Positions 14,415 through 22,495 of a stretch of DNA of 64,000 nucleotides are shown piece after piece (position 1 is the first letter of the stretch; every line of letters starts with the position of its first letter). Origin of the DNA: Eubacterium sp. OM08-24. GTDB lineage: Bacteria > Bacillota > Clostridia > Oscillospirales > Acutalibacteraceae. Position numbers and translations under genes: made by a program. The DNA lies in the NCBI RefSeq assembly GCF_003438075.1, contig NZ_QSTA01000001.1:186001-250000 (forward strand). Direction: 5' to 3'. Under the pieces are notes generated by a model. It had not been told where the DNA came from, did no database searches, and saw only the letters and a program-made list of their open reading frames with translations.

Positions 14415-16307
14415 ATGATGTTTTACAGGGGTTACATTATGACCAAGGATAAAAAATCCATAGAAAAATTCAAAGGTGTAGCAACCTTGAAAACCCTTGA
14501 ACAAGTTCAGTCACTACCTGAATTTGCAGGTGTAATGGCAGAAGATTCAATCTTGGTTGATATTGATGATATGGAACAGTCAAATCTTCTGTTGGATATT
14601 TGCGATAAAGAAGGCATCAGATGCAAGGTTCTTCAGAGCAGGTCAGGAATGCACTTCCTTTTCAAAAGCACGAAAATCAAGAACTGCCCAAACAGAACCA
14701 AACTTGCCTGCGGTCTTACCGCTGACATCAAAGCCGGGTTCAAAAGTTCCTATGAGGTTTTGAAAATTGATGGCAAGGAAAGAACTGTTCTGTATGACAT
14801 CCTTGAAGGTGAAGAATATCAGGACATTCCAAAGTGGTTATTCCCAATTAAGTGTACTACTGAATTTCTTGATATGGATGCCGGTTCCGGAAGAAATCAG
14901 GCATTGTTCAACTACATTCTAACCCTTCAAAGCAATGATTTCAGTGTAGAAGAAGCAAGGGAAACCATCAGAATCATCAATCAATACATACTGAAAGAAC
15001 CGCTGTCAAACAGTGAACTTGAAGTGATTCTGCGTGATGATGCCTTCAAAAAGCCTGTTTTCTTTAAGGGTAGCAATTTTCTTTTTGATAAGTTTGCAAC
15101 CTACATAAAGAATAACAATCACATCATCAGAATCAATGGTCAGTTGCACTTGTTCAAGGATGGGGTCTATGTTCCCGGACAGGAAGAAATTGAAGCTGTA
15201 ATGATAAAGCACATTAGCAGTCTTTCCAATGCAAAGCGGTCTGAAGTGCTGAAATATCTGAATTTGCTTTTGCTTGAAAATACTGAAATGGCTGCACCAA
15301 ATATGATTGCCTTCAGAAATGGCATTTATGACTTGGAAACTGACAGTCTGAAACCGTTTTCACCGGACATAGTAATCACAAACCGCATTCCTTGGGACTA
15401 CAATCCCACCGCATATTCAGAACTTGCAGACAAGACCCTTGACAAGATTGCCTGTCACGATGCTGAAATCAGAACTATTCTTGAAGAATGTATTGGTTCT
15501 TGTTTCTATCGGTCAAACACTTTGGGTGGTGGTAAAGCGTTCATTCTGACGGGTGAAGGTTCAAACGGAAAGTCCACCTTCATTGCTATGATTCAGCATC
15601 TTTTGAATGAAGAAAATATCACTGCACTTGACCTGAAAGAACTTGACCAAAAGTTTCAGAATGCTGCCTTATTTGGAAAGTTGGCAAATCTTGGTGATGA
15701 TATTTCTGATGAATTTATTGTCAATGCTTCATTCTTTAAAAAGTTAGTTACCGGGGAAAGGGTTCAGGTTCAGAACAAAGGTGAAAAACCTTTTGAATTT
15801 AACAATTATGCAAAATTTCTGTTTTCCGCAAACAACATTCCAAGAATTAAGGACAAAACAGGTGCAGTTCTGCGAAGGCTTTTGATTGTCCCCTTTGATG
15901 CAGAGTTTTCTAAAAATGACCCTGACTATGATTCAAGTATTAAATACAAATTGCAAGAACCTGAAGTGATGGAATATTTGATTGTTCTTGGTATCAAGGC
16001 ACTGAAGAACATCATTGAAAAGCAAGGGTTCACAGAATCAGCAAGGGTTCAGGGACAGTTAAAAGAATACGAAGAAACAAACAATCCTATTATTGGATTC
16101 TTTGATGAAATGCAGATTGAAGAATTTCAGATTGAAAATGAACAGTCTGACAAGGTATATAAACGATACAAAGAATACTGCCTTGCAAACAATTTCAATC
16201 CTATGTCAAAAGCAGAGTTTTCAAAGCAACTTTGCAGAAAACTTGGGATGACTACCAAAACCAAGAAGATTGGTGGCAAGGTTTACAGAATTTATATCAA
16301 ACAATGA
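14415..16307 (+). CDS. D5-family primase-helicase (SF3)
   Basis: 630 residues. The N-terminal third (about 1-150) resembles a reduced archaeo-eukaryotic-type primase region (SILVDIDD, SRSGMHFLFK). A linker and a D5_N-like segment follow (about 280-370; FRNGIYDLETD). The SF3 helicase core has Walker A GEGSNGKST (about 378-386), a B motif in ANLGDDISDEF and sensor FSANNIPRIKDKTGAVLRRL. The C-terminus is a winged-helix-like domain. It unwinds and possibly primes phage DNA beside the family B polymerase. GAAAGGAAG lies upstream of ATG 14415. Confidence 0.86.
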   Translation: MMFYRGYIMTKDKKSIEKFKGVATLKTLEQVQSLPEFAGVMAEDSILVDIDDMEQSNLLLDICDKEGIRCKVLQSRSGMHFLFKSTKIKNCPNRTKLACGLTADIKAGFKSSYEVLKIDGKERTVLYDILEGEEYQDIPKWLFPIKCTTEFLDMDAGSGRNQALFNYILTLQSNDFSVEEARETIRIINQYILKEPLSNSELEVILRDDAFKKPVFFKGSNFLFDKFATYIKNNNHIIRINGQLHLFKDGVYVPGQEEIEAVMIKHISSLSNAKRSEVLKYLNLLLLENTEMAAPNMIAFRNGIYDLETDSLKPFSPDIVITNRIPWDYNPTAYSELADKTLDKIACHDAEIRTILEECIGSCFYRSNTLGGGKAFILTGEGSNGKSTFIAMIQHLLNEENITALDLKELDQKFQNAALFGKLANLGDDISDEFIVNASFFKKLVTGERVQVQNKGEKPFEFNNYAKFLFSANNIPRIKDKTGAVLRRLLIVPFDAEFSKNDPDYDSSIKYKLQEPEVMEYLIVLGIKALKNIIEKQGFTESARVQGQLKEYEETNNPIIGFFDEMQIEEFQIENEQSDKVYKRYKEYCLANNFNPMSKAEFSKQLCRKLGMTTKTKKIGGKVYRIYIKQ

Positions 16308-16321
16308 AAGGACAGATGAAA

Positions 16322-16681
16322 ATGAATGCTGTTGAAAAAGATGTGAATGAACTTGTGTTCAAAGAATTGAACAGTGCAAACACCAAATTTCCCCTTTTCC
16401 CTTCTGCACATCACGGTTATGCAGTGATTAAAGAAGAAATTGAAGAAGTGATGGATGGTATGAATCTTTTGCTTGAAGTTTTTGCCAATGCTTGGGCAGG
16501 TATCAAGAAAGATGAACCGGTGTTTGAGCAGATGAAGATTATCAGAGAGGTTGCAAAGAATGTTGCAATTGAATCCATTCAGGTGGCTGCAATGTGTGAC
16601 AAATATGATATGTCACTTCAGGAAGGTGCAAGAAACGCATCACAATATGCCGACAATGACACCTTGAAACCTGCTACATAA
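16322..16681 (+). CDS. MazG-like nucleotide pyrophosphohydrolase candidate
   Basis: 119 residues starting MNAVEKDVNELV; ATG 16322 lies ten bases after GAAAGG. The KEEIEEVMDGMN helix (an ExxE metal-binding pattern, about 38-49) and a second acidic helix (IESIQVAAMCDKYD) match the all-alpha MazG/dUTPase fold seen in phage genes of this size. It would clean modified or excess nucleotides, or hydrolyse alarmones. The match is by pattern only. Confidence 0.6.
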   Translation: MNAVEKDVNELVFKELNSANTKFPLFPSAHHGYAVIKEEIEEVMDGMNLLLEVFANAWAGIKKDEPVFEQMKIIREVAKNVAIESIQVAAMCDKYDMSLQEGARNASQYADNDTLKPAT

Positions 16682-16694
16682 GGCGGTGATTCTG

Positions 16695-16901
16695 ATGCAG
16701 GGTGATAAAAATAATCCGTTTTATAATAGTGAAGGTTATCCAAATGCAACCGCATTTGGAGTTATTCAGGAAGAAAACGAATTGGAAAAGAAAACAGGGT
16801 TTTTGATAAAGGTTCTGAAATTCATCATCAATGAAAGTGGTTATGAACTTCTGAACAGAATTGAAATCAAAGATAAAAAATCAGGAAGGGAGTTCAGATG
16901 A
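16695..16901 (+). CDS. Small early phage protein, unknown
   Basis: 68 residues beginning MQGDKNNPFYNSEGYPN; AGGCGG lies 8 bases before ATG 16695 (a GTG at 16686 is too close). Hydrophilic, no membrane segment, with a helical C-terminal half. It resembles small phage proteins of the NNPFYNSEGYPDPTA type, common but uncharacterised. Its end overlaps the next gene by four bases. Confidence 0.6.
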   Translation: MQGDKNNPFYNSEGYPNATAFGVIQEENELEKKTGFLIKVLKFIINESGYELLNRIEIKDKKSGREFR

Positions 16902-17092
16902 AAGTTACTAAATGCAAAGGTGAAGGTCAAGGGTCTTGCAAGAAGTGTTCTGATGAAGGTAGATGGAACAGAACTTGGATGTGCTTCTTGTATGAAATAG
17001 AAGGTCTTAAAGGTTGTTACTGTTCAGATTGTGTCAAGAAAATTGTTCAGGGCAATTCAGAAACACTTGAAAAGGTGGGTTCAGATGATTGA
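16898..17092 (+). CDS. Small Cys-rich protein
   Basis: 64 residues with Cys in C-x7-C-x2-C and CYCSDC arrangements, suggesting a zinc knuckle. The start overlaps the upstream stop (ATGA) and the end overlaps the methyltransferase start, so it is translationally coupled on both sides. Function unknown. Confidence 0.58.
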   Translation: MKVTKCKGEGQGSCKKCSDEGRWNRTWMCFLYEIEGLKGCYCSDCVKKIVQGNSETLEKVGSDD

Positions 17093-17774
17093 ATTTGATG
17101 TCATATACAATCAAGATTGTTTATCAGGTATGAAATCACTTCCGGACAAATGTATTGACTTGATTATTACTGACCCACCTTATGGAAAGAAAGCCGATAA
17201 AGGAACAAATGGTTTTGGTGTATCTAAAAACAGAAGATATACAGGAAATTGGGATTCCAAAATCCCCGAAAAAGAAGTGTTTGATGAAATGTTCCGCATT
17301 TCAAAGAATATCATCATCTTTGGTGCAAATTATTTTGCCCATCAACTTCCACCTTCTGTTTGTTGGTTGTTTTGGGACAAGAAAGGTGATATTGCTTTTC
17401 AAAATCCATTTGCGGATGGTGAATTGATTTATACCACTTTCAAAAAACCTATCAAAAGGATTGTGTTCAAACAGCAGGGATTCATCACCGATTCCAAAGA
17501 TGTTAGACAGCACCCAACACAAAAGCCATCAGAACTTGTGCAGATACTCATTGAACAATATTCCAATGAGGGTGATATAATCCTTGACCCCTTTCTTGGT
17601 AGCGGTACAACAGCGGTTGCATCCGTCAGAACAAACCGTCATTACATAGGTTATGAAATTGATGACCACTATTTTGATGTGTGTTGTGACCGCTTGGATG
17701 AAGCAGAGAGAGAGAGAGAGAGAGAGCAGAGCAATCATCTTAATTCTGTTCAGAAAGGTTGTGATGGCAAATGA
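17085..17774 (+). CDS. DNA N6-adenine/N4-cytosine methyltransferase
   Basis: 229 residues from ATG 17085 (AAAGGTGGG upstream). The catalytic DPPYGKK motif (about 27-33) comes before the SAM motif DPFLGSGTT (about 168-176), the beta-class order. Between them lie a short target region and RQHPTQKP. It methylates phage or host DNA, probably to evade restriction. Near the 3' end, (AG)11 encodes alternating Arg-Glu and then a short variable tail. A change in repeat number would replace the last 16 or so residues, after the catalytic fold. Confidence 0.88.
   Translation: MIEFDVIYNQDCLSGMKSLPDKCIDLIITDPPYGKKADKGTNGFGVSKNRRYTGNWDSKIPEKEVFDEMFRISKNIIIFGANYFAHQLPPSVCWLFWDKKGDIAFQNPFADGELIYTTFKKPIKRIVFKQQGFITDSKDVRQHPTQKPSELVQILIEQYSNEGDIILDPFLGSGTTAVASVRTNRHYIGYEIDDHYFDVCCDRLDEAEREREREQSNHLNSVQKGCDGK
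17705..17726 (+). repeat. (AG)11 dinucleotide tract in a methyltransferase gene
   Basis: Twenty-two bases of perfect AG repeat inside the coding region, a slippage-prone microsatellite. Confidence 0.9.
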
Positions 17775-17926
17775 TGAAATGGTTGAAGCAGTTATTTTGC
17801 AAGCATAAGAATGTTGTTTGGTGCAGAAAAGTTGAACCGTTCTGTTGCATTAGCGGTGAAAGATATTATCTTGTGTGCCAGAAATGCGGAAAGGTAACGG
17901 ATGAAACATTTCATAAATTCAAATAA
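17771..17926 (+). CDS. Small zinc-ribbon-like protein
   Basis: 51 residues; the ATG overlaps the methyltransferase stop (AAATGATG). It starts MMKWLKQLFCKHKN and contains FCCISGERYYLVCQKCGKV, a C-x2-C ribbon half with other Cys and His nearby. Such short 'CKHK...C-x2-CG' proteins recur in Firmicutes phages. Function unknown. Confidence 0.55.
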   Translation: MMKWLKQLFCKHKNVVWCRKVEPFCCISGERYYLVCQKCGKVTDETFHKFK

Positions 17927-17942
17927 ACAGAGGTTTTCAAAA

Positions 17943-18083
17943 ATGAAATCACAATACATTTTTCCAGTCATCTTGATATTGCTTGACATAGGTGCAGGAA
18001 TTGTCTATGCAACACAGGGTGACTTTAAGAAAACAATTTATTGGGTAGCTGCTGCGGTTCTGAATGCAGCGGTGACATTTTAG
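17943..18083 (+). CDS. Small two-helix membrane protein
   Basis: 46 residues starting MKSQYIFPVILILLD, with AGAGG upstream. Two hydrophobic helices (about 5-22 and 30-45) are joined by a charged turn (GDFKKT). No family recognised; it could be a holin-like or host-membrane protein. Confidence 0.5.
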   Translation: MKSQYIFPVILILLDIGAGIVYATQGDFKKTIYWVAAAVLNAAVTF

Positions 18084-18098
18084 AAAGGGGTGTTGAAG

Positions 18099-18365
18099 AT
18101 GGAAAACTTTCTGACACAGGAACAGATTGATTCACTTTTTGAAGCAATTCAAATTTTGGCAGATGTAATCGCCGAAGTGGTTCACCGTCTTGCAGATGTA
18201 ATTGCTGAAATTATAGGAAGATTTGTTCAGACTTGGGACAATCTGATTCTAAACAGCGGAACCGGAAAAATCAAGCATCTTGCACTTCACGCAAAGAAAA
18301 AGCGAACTCGGAAGAAGAATTTTCACCGCTTACAAAAACAATTTATGGGGCTATTGTCAGGGTAA
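18099..18365 (+). CDS. Small phage protein with basic tail
   Basis: 88 residues from ATG 18099 (AAAGGGG upstream), starting MENFLTQEQIDSLFEAIQ. It has an amphipathic repeat (LADVIAEVVHR then LADVIAEIIGR) and a strongly basic Lys/Arg C-terminus (HAKKKRTRKKNFHR) suited to nucleic-acid binding. Last gene of the early block; its end touches the first GGTAACA repeat. Function unknown. Confidence 0.52.
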   Translation: MENFLTQEQIDSLFEAIQILADVIAEVVHRLADVIAEIIGRFVQTWDNLILNSGTGKIKHLALHAKKKRTRKKNFHRLQKQFMGLLSG

Positions 18366-18440
18366 CAGTAAAGGTAACACATAAAAACAGTTAAGTGTTA
18401 CCCTGAAAAACAGCATAAAATCAAGGGTTGCGGTGGTTAA

Positions 18441-18564
18441 GGTAACAGGTAACACTTAATTCTTTATTTCTCTGAATATCAAAAAATTAAGGGGTACGAT
18501 TTTTTAATATACCCCTAAAAATAAAAGAATATAGAAAACAAGTGTTACCTGTTACCTGTTACCC
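18441..18564. repeat. Inverted GTAACA element, copy B
   Basis: The left arm GGTAACAGGTAACAC (18441-18455) pairs with GTGTTACC-type repeats at 18542-18564. The inner block 18511-18536 is the reverse complement of 3008-3033 in copy A. A smaller hairpin of the same motif lies at 18373-18402. The 18366-18591 gap contains only these repeats and the next gene's ribosome site. Confidence 0.7.
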
Positions 18565-18591
18565 TAAATTTATTATGAAAGGATGATTAAA

Positions 18592-19011
18592 ATGACCGCA
18601 AAACAGTATTTAAGACAGGCATACAGACTAAACGAATTGATTGACAGTAACCTGAAGGAACTTGATCAATTGCGTGACCTTGCATCCAGTGTGTCATCAT
18701 CGAATTTGTCCGGTATGCCCCATTCGCCAAATAGAGATGTTGAGCCATCGTTTGTTAGATGCTTACCAAAAATCATTGACCTTGAAAACAAAATCAATGA
18801 TGAAATTGATAAATATGTTGATTTGAAGGAAGAAATCAAAAGCAAGATTGAACAGATTCCGGATAAAAATGAAAGACTTATTCTTCAGAATAGATATTTG
18901 CTTTTTCATACTTGGGAAGTTATTGCCAAAGAACTTAATTTCACAACCCAATGGGTTCACGAAATACATAAAAGAGCCTTGCAAGATTTTTCTAAAAAAT
19001 TTAATACCTAA
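18592..19011 (+). CDS. Late-gene transcription regulator (DUF1492/ArpU-like)
   Basis: 139 residues from ATG 18592 (GAAAGG nine bases upstream), starting MTAKQYLRQAYRLNELID. An N-terminal coiled coil precedes a C-terminal sigma-70 region 4-like helix-turn-helix (about 100-135; ERLILQNRYLLFHTWEVIAK and TTQWVHEIHKRALQDF). Proteins of this DUF1492/ArpU class switch on the packaging-structural operon. It is the last gene before the late promoter at 19035, fitting that role. It possibly binds the palindrome at 19029-19053 (inference). Confidence 0.78.
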   Translation: MTAKQYLRQAYRLNELIDSNLKELDQLRDLASSVSSSNLSGMPHSPNRDVEPSFVRCLPKIIDLENKINDEIDKYVDLKEEIKSKIEQIPDKNERLILQNRYLLFHTWEVIAKELNFTTQWVHEIHKRALQDFSKKFNT

Positions 19012-19028
19012 CCTTTTATTATAGCACC

Positions 19029-19063
19029 ACTTGATTGTAATTTACAATCAAGTATGTTAAAAT
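19029..19063 (+). promoter_or_regulatory. Late promoter overlapped by a 25-base palindrome
   Basis: ACTTGATTGTAA (19029-19040) and TTACAATCAAGT (19042-19053) form a perfect inverted repeat around one base. A promoter TTGTAA (19035-19040), 17 bases, TAAAAT (19058-19063) overlaps it. It fits a regulated start for the late operon. Confidence 0.7.
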
Positions 19064-19075
19064 GGTATCATACAG

Positions 19076-19112
19076 AAATGCACATAGATATGTCTATGTG
19101 CATTTTCAATTT
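19076..19112 (+). terminator. Leader terminator/attenuator of the late operon
   Basis: A 13-base perfect stem (19076-19088 with 19093-19105), loop TATG, tail TTTCAATTTT. It lies after the late promoter and before the first late gene, so late transcription may need anti-termination. Confidence 0.75.
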
Positions 19113-19134
19113 TATGCAGAAAGGAAGGTAAAAT

Positions 19135-19572
19135 ATGACTGCAAATCAGCAGAAGTTCTGTGATGAATACTTGATTGATTGCAATGCAACAAGAGCATAT
19201 AAAGCAGCTTATCCCCGGATAAAGAATGATGCTGTTGCAAGGGCGAATAGTTCAAGACTGCTAACAAATGCTAACATCAAAAATTATATTGAACAACGGC
19301 TTGCAGAAATGAGTTCGGCAAAGGTTGCATCCGCTGAAGAAGTCATTAAATACCTGACTTCTGTGATGCGTGGGGAATCCGCTTCTGAAATCGTTGTTGT
19401 AACCGGTGATGGTGAAGGATTTTCTTCCGCTGAAAGGGTGACAAAATCCCCTGACGAAAAAGAAAGGTTGAAAGCTGCTGAATTGTTAGGTAAAAGATAC
19501 GGTCTGTTCACCGACAAGGTAAATGTGGAAGGCAACACAAAGGTTGTAATTGTTGATGACCTTGATGATTAG
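19135..19572 (+). CDS. terS: Terminase small subunit
   Basis: 145 residues: MTANQQKFCDEYLIDCNATRA opens the Terminase_2 family helix-turn-helix (about 5-50; NATRAYKAAYPRIKND...ANSSRLLTNANIKNYIEQ), followed by a coiled coil and a beta C-terminus. It recognises the phage packaging site and loads DNA to the large subunit downstream. GAAAGGAAGG precedes the ATG. First gene of the late operon. Confidence 0.9.
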   Translation: MTANQQKFCDEYLIDCNATRAYKAAYPRIKNDAVARANSSRLLTNANIKNYIEQRLAEMSSAKVASAEEVIKYLTSVMRGESASEIVVVTGDGEGFSSAERVTKSPDEKERLKAAELLGKRYGLFTDKVNVEGNTKVVIVDDLDD

Positions 19573-19573
19573 A

Positions 19574-19625
19574 AACAGGTTAGTAACAGAACCCTATATT
19601 TTTATTGATTTTAAGGGGTTCTGTT
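19574..19625 (+). repeat. Post-stop motif plus hairpin between terS and terL
   Basis: AACAGGTTAGTAACAGAA (19574-19591), identical to the motif after the integrase, runs into a 10-base stem (19585-19594 with 19616-19625). The loop contains TTGATTTT. No T tail follows, so it is not a clear terminator in the plus direction. Confidence 0.6.
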
Positions 19626-19654
19626 ATTATTGTGCCATAAATGGGGTGTGAAAT

Positions 19655-20941
19655 ATGGAAAATGCAGTTTTCAAAATTTCAGACTTTGTTGGCGGTGGAT
19701 ATAAAGATTTTTGGAAGTTCAAAGGTAGATACCGGGTGTGTAAAGGTTCAAGAGCATCCAAAAAATCAAAGACTTCTGCTTTATGGTTTATCAGCAACCT
19801 TTCAAAAGAAAAGTACAAAGCAGCAAACCTTCTTGTCATAAGGAAAACATACAGAACATTGAAAGATTCCTGTTTCACTGAACTGAAATGGGCAATCAAT
19901 AGATTAGGATTGCAGAATGTTTGGGTTGCCAAAGAATCACCGCTTGAAATAGTCAATGTTGAAACAGGTCAAAAGATTTATTTCAGGGGTTTGGATGACC
20001 CTTTCAAAGTAACATCAATCACTGTTGACACAGGTGTTCTTTGTTGGTTATGGATTGAAGAAGCCTATGAAATAATGTCAGAATCAGACTTTGACACGAT
20101 TGATGAATCAATCCGTGGTGAAGTTCCTGAAGGTTATTTCAAGCAAATCACTTTGACATTCAATCCTTGGAATGAACATCATTGGATAAAGAAACGGTTC
20201 TTTGATGCACCTGTTGACCCGGACATTCTTGCAATGACAACTAACTATTTGTGTAATGAATGGTTGGATGCTTCAGACAAGAAGTTGTTTGAGCAGATGA
20301 AAAAGAACAATCCAAGAAGATATGCTGTTGCAGGTCTTGGAAATTGGGGCATTGTTGATGGTCTTGTCTATGAAAATTGGGTTGAACAAGACTTCAGACT
20401 GATGACCAAGGCTGAATATAACAAATTGGATGAAAAACCTGACAATGTTGTATTCAGTGATAATCTGAAATCAGGGTTTGGTCTTGACTTTGGTTATACC
20501 AATGACCCTTCAGCAGCTTTTGTTGGATTTGTGGATTTAGATAATGCAAAAATATATGTGTGGGATGAAATGTATGAAAAAGGACTGTCAAACAAACGCA
20601 TATATGAAACCCTGTATGGAATGGGGTATTCAAAGGACAGATTCACCGGTGATTCCGCAGAACCAAAAAGCATTGATGAATTAAAGGGTTACGGATTGAG
20701 AATCACCGGTGCATCCAAAGGCAAAGACAGTGTAAACAATGGTATTCAATGGATTCAAGGATTTCAAATCATCATTCATCCAAGATGTGTGAACTTCCTG
20801 ACAGAAATATCAAACTACACTTGGGATAAAGACAAGTTTGGAAATAAACTGAACATTCCAATTGATGACTTCAATCACCTGATGGATGCTATGCGGTACG
20901 GTCTTGAACAGTTCATCAAGAAGAATGGTTGGTTGTATTAG
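19655..20941 (+). CDS. terL: Terminase large subunit
   Basis: 428 residues of the Terminase_3/SPP1-PBSX type motor. The N-terminal ATPase has a Walker A-like GSRASKKSKTSA (about 31-42) and Walker B LCWLWIEEAYE (about 128). The C-terminal RNase H-like nuclease has acidic residues in FGLDFGYTNDPSAAF (about 273-287), TGDSAEPKSI and DDFNHLMDAMRYG. It packs the genome into the prohead and cuts it. GGGGTG precedes the ATG. Complete and typical. Confidence 0.93.
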   Translation: MENAVFKISDFVGGGYKDFWKFKGRYRVCKGSRASKKSKTSALWFISNLSKEKYKAANLLVIRKTYRTLKDSCFTELKWAINRLGLQNVWVAKESPLEIVNVETGQKIYFRGLDDPFKVTSITVDTGVLCWLWIEEAYEIMSESDFDTIDESIRGEVPEGYFKQITLTFNPWNEHHWIKKRFFDAPVDPDILAMTTNYLCNEWLDASDKKLFEQMKKNNPRRYAVAGLGNWGIVDGLVYENWVEQDFRLMTKAEYNKLDEKPDNVVFSDNLKSGFGLDFGYTNDPSAAFVGFVDLDNAKIYVWDEMYEKGLSNKRIYETLYGMGYSKDRFTGDSAEPKSIDELKGYGLRITGASKGKDSVNNGIQWIQGFQIIIHPRCVNFLTEISNYTWDKDKFGNKLNIPIDDFNHLMDAMRYGLEQFIKKNGWLY

Positions 20942-20954
20942 TAACATATTAGTG

Positions 20955-20994
20955 ACAGAATCCCTTGAAACACCGCTGTTCCAAGGGATTCTGT
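20955..20994. repeat. Hairpin between terL and portal genes
   Basis: A 13-base perfect stem (20955-20967 with 20982-20994) and 14-base loop, preceded by a degenerate version of the post-stop motif. It could terminate partly, protect mRNA or mark a packaging region. Confidence 0.55.
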
Positions 20995-21031
20995 ATATAT
21001 TAAGTCATAAAAGAAAGGGCGGTGAAAAAGA

Positions 21032-22495
21032 ATGCTAACAGAAAGTGAAATCTATCATCTGATTCAAGAAGATTTGACAAGTACAAGAAAACAGTCTGCA
21101 TCTGTCGGACATAAATATTATGAGGGCAGACACGACATCCTTGACTATAAACTGTATTATTACAATGCAGATGGGAAATTAGTTGAGGACACCACAAGGT
21201 CAAACATTAAAATCTGTCATCCTTTCTTCACTGAACTTGTTGACCAATGTGTTCAATATATGCTGTCAGGAAAAGAAAGTTTTGTCAAGTCAGATATTCA
21301 GGAATTGCAAGATGAACTTGACATCTATTTTGGTGATGATTTCAAATCTGAATTTGCTGATACCTTAACTGATGTTTGTGCAGGTGGTTTTGGTGATATG
21401 TACGCATATAAAAATATCAATGACAGATTAACATTCCAATATGCTGATGCAATGGGTGTTGTTGAGGTCAGAGCAAAGGACACTGATGACCACACAGAAT
21501 ATGTGATTTATTGGTACATAGACCGCATTGATAAAGGTACAAAGAAAATCAAGCGTATTCAGGTTTGGGATTCGAAGCAAACAACCTATTTTGTTCAGGT
21601 TGATGAAGGCAAAATCAAAAAGGATGACGATGAACCGTTGAATCCAAGACCACATATTGTCTATACAAAGGACAATGATGATTCCTTGTATTATGACGGC
21701 TTTGGTTTTATTCCGTTCTTCAGACTTGATGCAAACCGCAAACTGACAAGTCATCTTCAGCCGGTAAAGGCTTTGATTGATGATTATGATTTGATGGCTT
21801 GTGGGTTGTCAAACAACCTTCAGGATGTGTCTGAAGCATTGTATGTGGTCAAAGGATTCCAAGGTGATAACCTTGAAGAAATGATTCAGAATGTCAAGAC
21901 AAAGAAACACATTGGTGTTGAACCTGATGGTGATGTTGACATCAAGACTGTTGACCTTCCCCATCAAGCAAGGATTCAGAAACTTGATATTGATGAAAAG
22001 AACATTTACCGGTTCGGTATGGGATTTAATTCTGCACAATTGGGTGATGGCAATGTGACCAATGTTGTCATTAAATCAAGATATGCACTTCTTGATTTGA
22101 AATGCAATAAACTTGAAACCAAAGTCAGGTCTTTCCTAAAGAAGTTGGTCAAGATTGCTTTACAAGAAATCAATGACATCAATGGCACTGATTATCAGGT
22201 GTCAGATGTTTATTTTGAATTTGACCGTGAAGTTATGACCAACGCATCTGACAATGCACAGATTGAAAAGACTAAAGCTGAAACACAGCAAATCAGATTG
22301 ACTACAATCTTGAATGCTGCTGCAAGGCTTGACAATGACACTGTTCTTCAGGCTATTTGTGAATTATTTGAACTTGACTTTGAAGATGTCAAAGCGTTGG
22401 TGAAACAAAATCCCGTGGTTGACCTAAACAGTGCATCAGAAGCACTTGCAAATGCACCTGATGATTCTACTGAAGGCGGTGGTGTAATTGAATAA
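21032..22495 (+). CDS. Portal protein (SPP1 gp6-like)
   Basis: 487 residues. Conserved portal features: the N-terminal KYYEGRHDIL stretch, SNIKICHPFFTELVDQCVQYML, the central GFGFIPFFRLDANRK and IDDYDLMACGLSNNLQD, and the C-terminal KLETKVRSFLKKLVKIAL helices. It forms the dodecameric channel for DNA packaging and the head-tail connection. AAGGGCGGTG precedes the ATG. The end overlaps the head morphogenesis gene by 8 bases. Family call is firm. Confidence 0.9.
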   Translation: MLTESEIYHLIQEDLTSTRKQSASVGHKYYEGRHDILDYKLYYYNADGKLVEDTTRSNIKICHPFFTELVDQCVQYMLSGKESFVKSDIQELQDELDIYFGDDFKSEFADTLTDVCAGGFGDMYAYKNINDRLTFQYADAMGVVEVRAKDTDDHTEYVIYWYIDRIDKGTKKIKRIQVWDSKQTTYFVQVDEGKIKKDDDEPLNPRPHIVYTKDNDDSLYYDGFGFIPFFRLDANRKLTSHLQPVKALIDDYDLMACGLSNNLQDVSEALYVVKGFQGDNLEEMIQNVKTKKHIGVEPDGDVDIKTVDLPHQARIQKLDIDEKNIYRFGMGFNSAQLGDGNVTNVVIKSRYALLDLKCNKLETKVRSFLKKLVKIALQEINDINGTDYQVSDVYFEFDREVMTNASDNAQIEKTKAETQQIRLTTILNAAARLDNDTVLQAICELFELDFEDVKALVKQNPVVDLNSASEALANAPDDSTEGGGVIE

